From the NCBI RefSeq assembly GCF_022385335.1, contig NZ_CP092431.1, positions 4,898,001 to 4,962,000 of the forward strand: a DNA stretch of 64,000 nt, in the 5' to 3' direction. The position numbers and the translations under genes are program-made. How positions within the stretch are numbered: the first letter of the stretch is position 1; every line of letters begins with the position of its first letter. The notes below the pieces were generated by a model. It worked only from the letters and a program-made list of their open reading frames with translations. It ran no database searches and was not told where the DNA came from. This document shows, piece by piece, positions 47,869-56,628 of the stretch. The DNA is from Streptomyces deccanensis (GTDB lineage Bacteria; Actinomycetota; Actinomycetes; Streptomycetales; Streptomycetaceae).

Positions 47869-48807
47869 ATGGGTGATGTTCTCGTCGGAACCTGCTCCTG
47901 GACCGACCGCGCGCTGCTGGCCAGCGGCTGGTACCCGCGCGGCCACCGCGACCCCGGGCCCCGACTGCGTTACTACGCCGACCAGTTCCCGGTCGTCGAG
48001 GTGGACTCCGGCTACTACGCCCTGCCCAGCCGCCGCAACAGCCTCCTGTGGGCCGAGCGGACACCCCCCGAATTCCGCTTCGACGTCAAGGCGTTCTCCC
48101 TCCTCACCGGCCACCCGACCCGCCCGGCGTCCCTGCCCCCTGACCTCAGGGAATCCCTCGGGCCCGACCTGCGCCGCCGGGCCCCCGCCGCCGTACTGGA
48201 CCGGGTCTGGGAGCGGTTCGCCCACGCCATCGAGCCGTTGCGGACGGCGGGTCGGCTGGGCGCGGTCCTGTTCCAGTTCCCCCCGTGGTTCGCGCCGGGA
48301 CGGCCGACGGAGGGGGCGGAGGGGGCGGAGGGGCCTCACGAGCCCTACGGGCCTGCCGGGCTGAACGGGCATTCGCCGGAGAAGACGCTGGAGGAGTGCG
48401 CGGAGCGTACGGCAGGCTGGCCCGTCTCGGTCGAGTTCCGGCACCCGGCGTGGTGGCGGGGCGAACAGGCCGACCGTACGGCGGCGTTACTCTCCCGGCT
48501 CGGCTTCGTGGCCGTGGGGGTCGACATGGCCCAGGGGCTGGAGTCCTCCCTGCCGCCCCTCGCCCCCGTCACCTCCCCCGAGCTCGCCGTCGTACGGTTC
48601 CACGGCCGCAGCCCCGCCTGGGGCACCGGCAGCAAGGAGGACCGTTTCCGGTACGCGTACTCCGAGCCCGAACTCGCCGCGTGGGCACCCCGGTTACGGA
48701 AGGCGGCCGCCCAGGTCGACGAGCTGCACGTCCTCTTCAACAACTGCTGCGCCGACGCGGCGGTGAGGGCGGCGGAGACGATGCGGCGAGTCCTCGGCAC
48801 GAGCTGA
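47869..48807 (+). CDS. DUF72 family protein (TIM-barrel fold)
   Basis: A 312-residue DUF72 protein: VLVGTCSWTDRALL at the N-terminus, YYADQFPVVEVDSGYYALPS, FDVKAFSLLTGHP, GAVLFQFPPWF, VSVEFRHPAWW, VAVGVDMAQGL, VVRFHGRSPAWG and LHVLFNNCCADAAV. The reaction of the family is unknown. Codon use is ordinary. It stands alone, 74 nt after the dioxygenase gene. Confidence 0.93.
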   Translation: MGDVLVGTCSWTDRALLASGWYPRGHRDPGPRLRYYADQFPVVEVDSGYYALPSRRNSLLWAERTPPEFRFDVKAFSLLTGHPTRPASLPPDLRESLGPDLRRRAPAAVLDRVWERFAHAIEPLRTAGRLGAVLFQFPPWFAPGRPTEGAEGAEGPHEPYGPAGLNGHSPEKTLEECAERTAGWPVSVEFRHPAWWRGEQADRTAALLSRLGFVAVGVDMAQGLESSLPPLAPVTSPELAVVRFHGRSPAWGTGSKEDRFRYAYSEPELAAWAPRLRKAAAQVDELHVLFNNCCADAAVRAAETMRRVLGTS

Positions 48808-48828
48808 CCCGGGCGGGTCGGACGAGCC

Positions 48829-51003
48829 CTAGCTCACCCGTACCGACTTCTCCACCGTGACCTGGTCGATCTCCGTCGTGCGGACCGTGAGCTTCATCGT
48901 CCACTTGCCGGGCAGGGGGAGCTGGAGGGTGTCGGTGGCCCAGTAACCGCCGCGATCGGTGAGCTTCGCGTCGATCGGGCCGATCTTCTGGGCCTTCAGG
49001 GTGAAGGTGAGGCGCAGCTCCGGGACGGTGGCGATGCCGTCGTCGGGGCCGAAGACCACGGCCTGCACGGAGTTCTTGCCCACCCGGCCCGGGCCGAGGT
49101 CGATCTGGACCTTGCCGTGACCGTTCGGGGTGCCGACGTCGAAGGGGAGCACCGACGAGGAGGCCGTGACCCCACCCGCCGCCTGGCCCGCGCTCTCCTG
49201 GGCGATCTCCGCCGCCGCCCGGCCCGGCAGGGTCCCCGTCAGCACGGTGGTGATCACCAACACGACGACCGCGACGGTGAACTCCGCGAGCACGGACCGC
49301 CGCAGCGCTTGGCGCGGCATGTCACCGGGGGCGTCGTCCTCGTCATCCGGTGAGCCGGAGGCACCGGTGGGCCCTGAGCCATCGGTGGGCCCTGAGGAGT
49401 CGGGGGCGCCGGAGGAGTCTGCGGCACCGGAAGAGCTTGAGGACTCGGAGGAGTCAGAGGCGGCGGAGGCGGCGGAGGAGTTGGAGGAGTCGGAAGCGGC
49501 GTCGGCCTCGGCGGCGCCCACTCGCTCGGGCACCCGCACCGGCGCCGCCACGGCCGCCGAGACGCTCACCGCCGCCGGTACGGCCGCCCCCACCGCCCCA
49601 CGCGACCCTGCGACCGACTCACCGGCCACGGCCCCGGCCCCGGCCCCGGTTTCGTCCCCGGCCCGCCGGGCACGCTCGGCCGCCCCCAGCCGTCCCGTCC
49701 AACGCCGCGAGAACGCCGCCGCCACCAGAAGCATCAGCACCGCGACCAACTTGGCGACGAGGACCTCCCCGTACGCCGTGGAGGTGAAGGCGGACCAGGA
49801 GCCGAGGCCGCGCCAGGACTGGTAGACGCCGGTGACGACGAGGACGACCACCGACGCGAACGCGAGCCGCGAGAACCGGTCGACCACGGCGGCCGTCAGG
49901 GTCCTCGGCGCCCGGTACAGGACGGTCAGCAGCGCGGTCAGCCCGCCCAGCCAGACGGCCATGGCGAGCAGGTGCAGCACGGACGAGGTCATCGCGACCG
50001 GCACCTGGATACCGGCGGAAGCGTGCTCGGCGGCCGCCCAGGTCCCGGCGAGCCCGACGGAGAGCAGCGCCCCGCAGACGAGCGCGCCCTTCCCCCACTC
50101 CTGCCGCTCCCCCTGGCGGCGTACGCGCACCAGGAGGACGGCGGCCAGCGCGAGCAGCCCCAGCCGGGCCAGCAGCGCGAGACCCGGCCGGCTGACCAGC
50201 GTGTCGCGCAGGACGGAGAGGTCGAGGGCGGCCCCGATGCCGCTGCCCCGCTCGTACGGTCCGCGGAGCAGCAGCAGGGTCGCCGAGGAGAGCAGCAGGG
50301 CCAGCCAGCCGGCCAGCAGCAGCTTGCGCAGCGCCTCGCCGGGCCCGCGGAGCACGACCGCCAGGAAGAAGGTCACGCCGATGAGCAGGGCGAGGGCGCC
50401 GTACGCGAAGTAGCGGGTGATGTCGTAGAGGGAGGCGGTGAGGGGGTCCTCGGCGAGGTCGTCCGGGAGGACCGCGGCCGTCGCGGAGGGCTCCCCGATG
50501 GAGAAGATCAGGGCACCCGAGATGGGGTGGCTGTCGGCCGAGATCACCCGCCAGGCGATCGTGTACGTGCCGTCGTCGAGGCCGGTGGGAAGGGTGACCC
50601 GAGCCGTGTCGGCCCGGTCGCCCGCGCGCCCCGGCTTGCCCGTGTCGACCGCCCGGTTCTCCGGGTCGACGACGCGGATGGAGTCCGCCAGCAGGCTCAC
50701 CGACTCGGTGAAGCGGAGGGTGACGTCCCGGGGAGCGGCGTCGAGGACGCTCCCGTCGACGGGATCGCTTCCCTTGAGAGCGGCGTGCGCGGACGCGCTA
50801 CCCGCCCCGCCGAGGAGACTCAGGAGCAGCACGGCACCCAGCAGCACCAGACGCTGGAGTGCCCGCCCCCACCCGCCGATTCCGGCGCGCGGCCGCGCAC
50901 CTCTGTCCTGGTCCCGCCTCTCGACCCGGCCCCGGGTTCGAACTCTGCCTTCCCAGCTCCTGGCCCTGTCGTCGACTGGGTCGCTGTACCTGCCTAGGTC
51001 CAC
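48829..51003 (-). CDS. CopC-CopD fusion copper protein
   Basis: A 724-residue membrane protein. The signal region LVLLGAVLLLSLLGGAGSASA ends just before HAALKGSDPVDG, leaving the N-terminal His used by CopC for copper. The CopC domain runs to about residue 185 (WRVISADSHPISGALIFSIG, second His). An eight-segment CopD domain follows. A 95-residue cytoplasmic linker is a Ser/Gly/Asp repeat, then one membrane segment and an outer C-terminal beta domain (TIPELRLTF-like VPELRLTFTLKAQKIGP, GKWTMKLTVRT). It imports or handles copper at the membrane. GTG 51003 was chosen because GGAG lies 6 nt before; GTG 51021 is possible. Confidence 0.88.
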   Translation of the reverse strand: MDLGRYSDPVDDRARSWEGRVRTRGRVERRDQDRGARPRAGIGGWGRALQRLVLLGAVLLLSLLGGAGSASAHAALKGSDPVDGSVLDAAPRDVTLRFTESVSLLADSIRVVDPENRAVDTGKPGRAGDRADTARVTLPTGLDDGTYTIAWRVISADSHPISGALIFSIGEPSATAAVLPDDLAEDPLTASLYDITRYFAYGALALLIGVTFFLAVVLRGPGEALRKLLLAGWLALLLSSATLLLLRGPYERGSGIGAALDLSVLRDTLVSRPGLALLARLGLLALAAVLLVRVRRQGERQEWGKGALVCGALLSVGLAGTWAAAEHASAGIQVPVAMTSSVLHLLAMAVWLGGLTALLTVLYRAPRTLTAAVVDRFSRLAFASVVVLVVTGVYQSWRGLGSWSAFTSTAYGEVLVAKLVAVLMLLVAAAFSRRWTGRLGAAERARRAGDETGAGAGAVAGESVAGSRGAVGAAVPAAVSVSAAVAAPVRVPERVGAAEADAASDSSNSSAASAASDSSESSSSSGAADSSGAPDSSGPTDGSGPTGASGSPDDEDDAPGDMPRQALRRSVLAEFTVAVVVLVITTVLTGTLPGRAAAEIAQESAGQAAGGVTASSSVLPFDVGTPNGHGKVQIDLGPGRVGKNSVQAVVFGPDDGIATVPELRLTFTLKAQKIGPIDAKLTDRGGYWATDTLQLPLPGKWTMKLTVRTTEIDQVTVEKSVRVS

Positions 51004-51158
51004 GTAGTGCTCCGGATCCACGGTCGCCGGCTCTCGGACTCCTCGAACAGGTACGCACACCACGAACGCCGCGTTCAACGCGATCCGCCCCTGTCCCTCC
51101 GCCCCTGTCCCTCCACCCCGGGCCCCGGTCCCACCGGGCTCCCGGCCCGCCACCGCCC

Positions 51159-51665
51159 CTACGCCCGCCCGAGCTCCCCTATCTCCGCGGCCCGGTCCGG
51201 GTACAGCCGAGCCAGCTCCGCGGCGTCCCCGTGCTCGTACCCCTCGAAGGTGAACCCCGGCGCCATCGTGCACCCGAACAGGGTCCAGCCCCCGCCGCCC
51301 GCGCCCGCGCCGCCCGCAGGACCGCCCAGAACCCGCGCCCCCATCCAGGTCCCCGCGGGCACGACGTACTGCACGTGCTGGCCGCCGAGCACGTCCGGCC
51401 CGAGGACGACGATCCGCGAGGACCCGTCGGGGGCGAGCAGCAGCATCCGGAGCGGAGCGCCGAGGTGGAAGTGCCAGATCTCGTCGCCGGGCAGCCGGTG
51501 CAGGGCGGAGTAGTCGCCGGGTTCGGTGGTGAGCAGGGCGACGATCGCGGTCCCCTCGGGCCGCCCGTCGCCCCGCTCGGGCCCGGCCCACGTCTGGCGG
51601 AAGCGTCCACCCTCGCGCGGTATGGGCTCCAACTCGTAGTGCCCTATGAGGTCTTCGGGAGTCAT
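51159..51665 (-). CDS. Cupin-fold DUF985 protein
   Basis: A 168-residue cupin: LIGHYELEPIPREGGRFRQTW at the start, then SALHRLPGDEIWHFHLGAPLRMLLL (cupin motif with His and Glu) and VPAGTWMGARVL, ending in FTFEGYEHGD. DUF985 cupins have no settled substrate. It is third in a minus-strand run with the N-acyltransferase (28 nt gap) and acylase, so it may share their iron control. Confidence 0.9.
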   Translation of the reverse strand: MTPEDLIGHYELEPIPREGGRFRQTWAGPERGDGRPEGTAIVALLTTEPGDYSALHRLPGDEIWHFHLGAPLRMLLLAPDGSSRIVVLGPDVLGGQHVQYVVPAGTWMGARVLGGPAGGAGAGGGGWTLFGCTMAPGFTFEGYEHGDAAELARLYPDRAAEIGELGRA

Positions 51666-51693
51666 CCGCCCGAGGCTACGCCCACCACGCGAA

Positions 51694-52350
51694 CTACTGA
51701 CCGAACACGGTCTCCCGGCGCAGGAACGCCAACCGGGCCCGCTTCTCGGGCAGATACACCTCCGGCAGATCGATCTCCGGCAGGACGACGACCGGCCCGG
51801 GCTCGAACCCCTGCCGGGTGAACCGCGCGATCGCCTTCTCGTTCCGCTCGTCCGGATCGACGACGACCCGCCGCCGGTCCAGCCCGACGAACACGTACGC
51901 CGTGAAGGCCGCCAGCACCGAGGAGGACCACCCCGGCCGCGCTCCCCCGTCCCCGGCGGGCGCGAGCAGCACATGGACGCCGATGTCCCCGGGCTGGACG
52001 TCGTAGCACTCGCCGACCCGGTCGGCCTCCGGCTCGTACGTCTGCAGCAGCCCGACGGGCTCGCCGTCGTGCACCGCGAGGTAGGCGTGGTGCGTGTCGA
52101 AGGCGTCCATGCCCGCGTAGACCTCCCGCACCTGCTCCTCCGTGAGCCCGTTCATGCCCCAGAACGCGGCCCTCGGTTCCCTCACCCAGCCGTGCACCAC
52201 GGCGGAATCGGCCCCGGCGTCCAACGGCAGGATCCGCATGGTCCCGAACCCGTCCACCACCTGCTCATGCACGGCCGCACGATCGGCGTACGGCACACCG
52301 GGCTCCCGCGTCCCCCGCGTCCCCCCAGTCCCCCGCGTGTCAGTGGTCAT
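51694..52350 (-). CDS. Siderophore-type GNAT N-acyltransferase (IucB/RhbD/MbtK-like)
   Basis: A 218-residue acyltransferase of the Acetyltransf_8 type: VVHGWVREPRAAFWGMNGLTEEQVREVY (the W-x-x-x-P-x-x-x-F-W-x-M hallmark), YLAVHDGEPVGLLQTYEPEADRVGECY, PGDIGVHVLLAP, VVVDPDERNEKAIARFTRQGF and an LPEKRARLAFLRRETVF tail. These enzymes N-acylate hydroxylamine groups during hydroxamate siderophore assembly. Its ATG is 10 nt inside the 3' end of the acylase gene. GGAG lies 7 nt before the start. Confidence 0.88.
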   Translation of the reverse strand: MTTDTRGTGGTRGTREPGVPYADRAAVHEQVVDGFGTMRILPLDAGADSAVVHGWVREPRAAFWGMNGLTEEQVREVYAGMDAFDTHHAYLAVHDGEPVGLLQTYEPEADRVGECYDVQPGDIGVHVLLAPAGDGGARPGWSSSVLAAFTAYVFVGLDRRRVVVDPDERNEKAIARFTRQGFEPGPVVVLPEIDLPEVYLPEKRARLAFLRRETVFGQ

Positions 52351-54679
52351 GGCGCTTCTCCTCGCTGCTGTGGTCGGTGTGCTCGTCCTCGGTGAGCTGG
52401 TCCCAGTCGGTGACGACCGGTACGAGATCCCCCCGGAGCCAGAGGGGGAGTTGATCGCGGTGGTGGGCCGAACCGCCGACGCCGGACGCCCCGAACGGCA
52501 CCACCCAGAGGCTGTCCTCGCGCCGGGCCAGGTCCCAGACGTACCGGGCGGCGGGTCCGCGAGCGCTGAGGTCGGTGATGCCGGGGACCGCGGAGGTGCA
52601 GAGCACACAGTCGTGATCCCCGGCGAGCCCCGGCTCGGTGACGACACCCGGGCGAAGGTCGGCGCCGTCCTCCGGCAGCGCGCGCCATGGCACGAGCTTG
52701 TGGGTGTCGCCCCAGCGGCCGATGTCACGACCGGCGACCTCCTCCAGCGCCTCCCGCACGAGGGCGACCCGGTCGATCCCGTACAACTCCTCGGCCCTGA
52801 GCAGGTGTTCGAGCGCGAATCCGATCCGTACGGTGAGCGACAGCCACGGGCGGAAGACCTCGGGGTACGCCGGCGGGACCGCGAGCGCCGCGAAGGCGGG
52901 CTCCGCGGCCAGCCGCCGTACGACGGCCCCTCGCACCGCCGCGTACTCCGCCGCGACGACGCTGTCGACCGCCATCCGCCGATCCCAACCCAGCAGCCGC
53001 TCACCCAGCGCGACCGCGTGGTCCACGGGAGCGTCGGCGGCTGCTTCTGCGGCGGTGGCGGTGGCGGTGGCGGTGGCGGTGGCGGTGGCGGTGGCGGTGG
53101 CGGTGGCCACGATCTCCAACAGGGGCCCTGCGGAGGCCAGATGGGTGTCCATGTGGATCGTGGGCATGTCCGCGGCGGACCACACCCGCTTCTCGTCCAG
53201 CATCGCGCGGATGCGTTCCGCCCGGTGCGGCGGGGCGAACTCGACGCCCAACGGGGTCGCCGGACCACGCTGGTTGGCCATCACCGCGACACCGTCCTCG
53301 AACGTTCCGTACGGCGTCTCGTGCCACCCCTCCCACTCGTGCCCCGGCTCCCAGGCCGCGACGACCCGGGTCCGGTTGTCCCGGCTCCGCACCGGAACCC
53401 GGCCCGCCACCCGATGCAGCACCCCGCCCCGCGTGTCCGCGGCCTGTACGACGTTCACCGGCTCGGCCCACCGGTCGAACGCCCGGTCCACATCGGCGAC
53501 TTCACGGGCCCGGAGGAGCGGCAGCAGCGCCCCGATCCCGAGGTCCTCGGTGACCCGGGGCGGATACCGGAGACTGAGCGGACCGACGGGATCGACGGCA
53601 CCGGACCGGTCGGCGGCATCGGGCTGAGCGGTGGCATCAGGCTGAGTGGCGGCGTCTGCCGGGGCGGCGGCGTCCAGGCCCCCGATGACGACCGGCCCCC
53701 GAGGGGTCTCGATCACCTCCACCTCGACGGGCTCCCCGCCCGCGACCTCGATGACCTCCACATGCCTGTGCACGGCCCGCCACACCCCATCGGGATCGAG
53801 CGCCTCGACGACACCTCCGCCACCACCCTCGTCCCCACCCCCATCCCTGTCCGCGTACCGCAGCCGCTCCCGGTACAGGTCCTGGTAGTCGGCCATGGCG
53901 TTGGTGATGGCCCAGGCCACCTCGCCGGTGTGGCCGAAGTGGGCGATGCCGGGCATACCCGGGACCGCGAGGCCGACGACGTCGAACTCGGGGCAGGAGA
54001 GGTGGATCTGCTGGTAGACCCCGGGCTCCTCGATGAACCGGTGCGGATCACCGGCGATGACGGCCTGTCCGGTGCTCGTCCGGGACCCGTCGACGAGCCA
54101 CCCGTTGCTGCCGGACGTGGCGGGCCCGTCGGTGGCGAAGAGCCCGATCGCGTCGGCGCCGAGATGGCGTACGGCCTCCTCGCGCCAGAGCTTGGCGGGG
54201 AACCCGGCGAACAGGATGTGCGTGGCGAGCCAGACCCCGAGCGGGTGCCATGCCTCCCAGCGCCCGGGTACGAGCCCGACGCGAGCGAACTCGGGGGCGC
54301 GCCGACCGCCCTCGGCAAGACCGTCGTTCACGCCCTCCACGTACGCGCGGACCCAGTCGGCGCTCTCCGGGTCCGTGCTCTCCAGCCGGGCGAAGCATCT
54401 TCGGGCCGTGTCCTCCAGACGGGCCCGTCTCGCGAACCGGTCCCAGCCGAGGGAGTCCACGCCGAGGAAGGCCGCCGAGGTGCCCTGGACGCGGTGGCGT
54501 TCGACCTCCAGCTGCCAGGCCCGGTCGAGGGCGGTCACCCGGCCCTGGGCGTGGGCGAGGACGCGGGCGTCGGCGGCGCGCAGGTGCGGAATGCCCCAGG
54601 CGTCACGGAAGATCCCATGACCCGTGTGGCTCGAATCGTTCCCCCGAGCATGTCCCCGCGCACCGCTGATGTCCCGCAT
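52340..54679 (-). CDS. Penicillin-acylase-family (Ntn hydrolase) enzyme, iron-regulated
   Basis: A 779-residue acylase precursor. GIFRDAWGIPHLRAADARVLAHAQG opens the alpha chain; the self-cleavage site and beta-chain nucleophile is SGSNGWLVDGSRT (Ser191-Asn192), then AGDPHRFIEEPGVYQQIHL. There is no signal peptide, unlike secreted penicillin acylases, so it should act in the cytoplasm. Residues about 525-543 are an Ala-Thr dipeptide run coded by GGTGGC-type hexamers. ATG 54679 was chosen, with a GGTGGG site 8 nt before. An iron box ends 21 nt upstream. It overlaps the acyltransferase gene by 11 nt. Confidence 0.9.
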   Translation of the reverse strand: MRDISGARGHARGNDSSHTGHGIFRDAWGIPHLRAADARVLAHAQGRVTALDRAWQLEVERHRVQGTSAAFLGVDSLGWDRFARRARLEDTARRCFARLESTDPESADWVRAYVEGVNDGLAEGGRRAPEFARVGLVPGRWEAWHPLGVWLATHILFAGFPAKLWREEAVRHLGADAIGLFATDGPATSGSNGWLVDGSRTSTGQAVIAGDPHRFIEEPGVYQQIHLSCPEFDVVGLAVPGMPGIAHFGHTGEVAWAITNAMADYQDLYRERLRYADRDGGGDEGGGGGVVEALDPDGVWRAVHRHVEVIEVAGGEPVEVEVIETPRGPVVIGGLDAAAPADAATQPDATAQPDAADRSGAVDPVGPLSLRYPPRVTEDLGIGALLPLLRAREVADVDRAFDRWAEPVNVVQAADTRGGVLHRVAGRVPVRSRDNRTRVVAAWEPGHEWEGWHETPYGTFEDGVAVMANQRGPATPLGVEFAPPHRAERIRAMLDEKRVWSAADMPTIHMDTHLASAGPLLEIVATATATATATATATATATAAEAAADAPVDHAVALGERLLGWDRRMAVDSVVAAEYAAVRGAVVRRLAAEPAFAALAVPPAYPEVFRPWLSLTVRIGFALEHLLRAEELYGIDRVALVREALEEVAGRDIGRWGDTHKLVPWRALPEDGADLRPGVVTEPGLAGDHDCVLCTSAVPGITDLSARGPAARYVWDLARREDSLWVVPFGASGVGGSAHHRDQLPLWLRGDLVPVVTDWDQLTEDEHTDHSSEEKRHDH
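53051..53107 (-). repeat. In-frame hexanucleotide microsatellite in the acylase gene
   Basis: GGCGGT repeated 9.5 times without error; it codes for an (Ala-Thr)n run on the minus strand. Length changes in steps of six would keep the frame. Confidence 0.9.
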
Positions 54680-54699
54680 CTCTGTATCCCACCTGTGGT

Positions 54700-54718
54700 T
54701 TAGGTTAGCCTCACCTAA
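54700..54718. promoter_or_regulatory. Iron box (DmdR1/IdeR-type operator)
   Basis: TTAGGTTAGCCTCACCTAA is a near-perfect 19-bp palindrome matching the DtxR/IdeR/DmdR1 consensus TTAGGTTAG-C-CTAACCTAA at 18 of 19 positions. It lies between divergent starts, 21 nt from the acylase ATG and 40 nt from the reductase ATG, so Fe(II)-DmdR1 should repress both sides. Confidence 0.9.
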
Positions 54719-54758
54719 GCAATCCGTGATCAAAGCGTACGTGAAGGGTGCAGAAGCC

Positions 54759-55736
54759 ATGGGCCAGGGGCACGGTTGGGAGGGGGCGGTCCTCAAACTG
54801 CTCCGGGGGAAGGACTTCGTCTTCACGGTGACCGGTGCGGAACAAGTCACCGAGCACTACCGCCGGGTCCACCTCACCGACGGCGGCATGCTCGCGGTCA
54901 CGGGCGTCCACCCGACGATGTGGGTCCGCCTCTGGTTCGAGGCCGCCGGCAAACCGCACCAGCGGGCGTACACGCTGGTCGACCCCGACCCGGCCGCCGG
55001 CACCTTCAGCCTGGAGTTCGCCCTGCACGACGGTCACGCCAGCGACTGGGCCCGCACCGCGAAGCCGGGCGACACCATCGAGGCCACGGTCCAGGGCACC
55101 GCCTTCACCGAGCCCGACCCGGCCCCCTCCCACATCCTCGCCATCGGCGACCCGGCCTCCCTCCCCGCCATCAACTCCCTCCTCACCGCCCTCCCCTCCA
55201 CCCCGACGACGATCTGGTTCGAGACACCTACGGAGGCGGTGGAGACGGCGGAGACGGCAGGGGCGGCGCCCGAGCTGCAGGCATCGGTGTCCGTGGCCAC
55301 GTCACGGCCGGACGCGGGGCCGTCGGCAGCCGCACCGGTCGCCATCAGGAGCGACGTCGTGGAGGACGAAGCCGGGTCGGCGGTGGAGCCCGCCGGACAC
55401 GGCGCCGGCGCCGCCGTCCTCAGCGGTGCGCAGGACCCGTCCGACGGCGTCCGGGACCGAGCCGCAGTCCCCATCCCCACCCCCGGCGCGGGCGGCCTTC
55501 CCCTCCGTCTCGATCCCGCCCACCACGACTTCCGCCCGATCGCCCGCCAGGACGCCGGCGCCCGCCTGATCACCCAGGTGAAGGCCGACGCCCCCGCGCT
55601 CCTCGCCGAGACCCCCGACCCCTACGTCTGGATCGCCTGCGACACGGCGACGACCCGATCCCTGGCGGCGTACTTCCGCAAGGAGCTGGGCCTCCCGAAG
55701 CACCGCATGCACGCCCTGGGTTACTGGCGCCCGTGA
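54759..55736 (+). CDS. Siderophore-interacting protein (ViuB-type ferric reductase)
   Basis: A 325-residue FAD-dependent ferric-siderophore reductase. The FAD-binding part has VTGAEQVTEHYRRVHL and the RxYT motif QRAYTLVDPDPAAG (about residue 72-85), then LEFALHDGHASDWARTAKPGD. The SIP C-terminal half ends HRMHALGYWRP with YVWIACDTATTRSLAAYFRKELG. An 85-residue low-complexity insert (about 155-240) splits the two halves, which is unusual for the family (about 270 residues). It releases iron from ferric siderophores in the cytoplasm. ATG 54759 was chosen; GAAGGG lies upstream. Controlled by the iron box. Confidence 0.93.
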   Translation: MGQGHGWEGAVLKLLRGKDFVFTVTGAEQVTEHYRRVHLTDGGMLAVTGVHPTMWVRLWFEAAGKPHQRAYTLVDPDPAAGTFSLEFALHDGHASDWARTAKPGDTIEATVQGTAFTEPDPAPSHILAIGDPASLPAINSLLTALPSTPTTIWFETPTEAVETAETAGAAPELQASVSVATSRPDAGPSAAAPVAIRSDVVEDEAGSAVEPAGHGAGAAVLSGAQDPSDGVRDRAAVPIPTPGAGGLPLRLDPAHHDFRPIARQDAGARLITQVKADAPALLAETPDPYVWIACDTATTRSLAAYFRKELGLPKHRMHALGYWRP

Positions 55737-55827
55737 CGACGCCCCGCCGCCGCACCCACCGCCTCCGCCTCCCCTTCACCCCGGGGGCCGGGCTGCGGCT
55801 CAGCGGCAGAAGGGTGATCATCGGGGC

Positions 55828-56421
55828 ATGAACGTCACCCTTCACCTCGCCCAGGACCCAGAGGCGGACGAGCTCCTCGGCCGCAGTCCCCTCGCCGCAC
55901 TGGTCGGCATGCTGCTGGACCAGCAAGTACCGATGGAGTGGGCGTTCAAGGGCCCCTGGACCATCGCCCAACGCCTCGGCGCGACCGACCTGGACGCCCA
56001 CGAGATCGCGGCGACCGACCCCGAGTCCTTCGCCGCGCTGCTCTCCACCAAGCCGGCGGTCCACCGCTACCCGGGCTCCATGGCGAAGCGGATCCAGCAG
56101 CTGTGCCAGTACCTCGTCGAGCACTACGACGGTGACGCGAGCGCGGTGTGGCAGGACGTGACGACCGGCAAGGAACTCCTCTCCCGCCTCGAATCCCTCC
56201 CCGGCTTCGGCCGCCAGAAGGCCCAGATCTTCCTGGCCCTCCTCGGCAAGCAACTCGGCGTCCACCCCACCGGCTGGCGCGAAGCGTCCGGCTCCTACGG
56301 CGACCCCGACTCCTTCCGCTCCGTCGCCGACATCAAGGGACCCGACTCCCTGGCCAAGGTCCGCGCCCACAAACAGGAGATGAAGGCAGCGGCCAAAGCG
56401 GCGAAGGCCTCCGGCGAGTAA
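55828..56421 (+). CDS. HhH-GPD-type base-excision DNA repair protein
   Basis: A 197-residue glycosylase-like protein: LLGRSPLAALVGMLLDQQVPMEWAF at the start, helix-hairpin-helix RLESLPGFGRQKAQIFLALLGK (about residues 125-146) and SVADIKGPDSLAKV with an Asp in the GPD position. Related to the endonuclease III superfamily but without the 4Fe-4S cluster cysteines. Substrate base unknown. Isolated gene. Confidence 0.92.
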   Translation: MNVTLHLAQDPEADELLGRSPLAALVGMLLDQQVPMEWAFKGPWTIAQRLGATDLDAHEIAATDPESFAALLSTKPAVHRYPGSMAKRIQQLCQYLVEHYDGDASAVWQDVTTGKELLSRLESLPGFGRQKAQIFLALLGKQLGVHPTGWREASGSYGDPDSFRSVADIKGPDSLAKVRAHKQEMKAAAKAAKASGE

Positions 56422-56430
56422 CGCCAAATC

Positions 56431-56568
56431 CCTGGGACGCACGCCGGGCGAGTCGTACGCCGAACGCCTGGGGCGCACGCCGGACGAGTCGTACGCCGAA
56501 CGCCTGGGACGCGCGCCGGGCGAGTCGTACGCCGAACGCCCGGGACGCGCCGGGCGGGTCGTACTCCG
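56431..56568. repeat. 36-bp tandem repeat, 3.8 copies
   Basis: Units at 56431-56466, 56467-56502, 56503-56538 and a shorter one from 56539 share CCTGGGRCGCRCGCCGGRCG (first 20 bases) and differ by one or two bases. As 36 is divisible by three they keep any frame open (12 residues per unit), but no start codon or ribosome site serves them. Confidence 0.92.
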
Positions 56569-56628
56569 ACCGAGCGGATCTCCCGCCCCACCCGATGCGC
56601 GCGCCCCCGCATCGGGAAAACATCCGCC

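Noticed and set aside
56431..56568. CRISPR array at the 36-bp repeats
   Set aside because: Units are contiguous with no unique spacers, and there are no cas genes.
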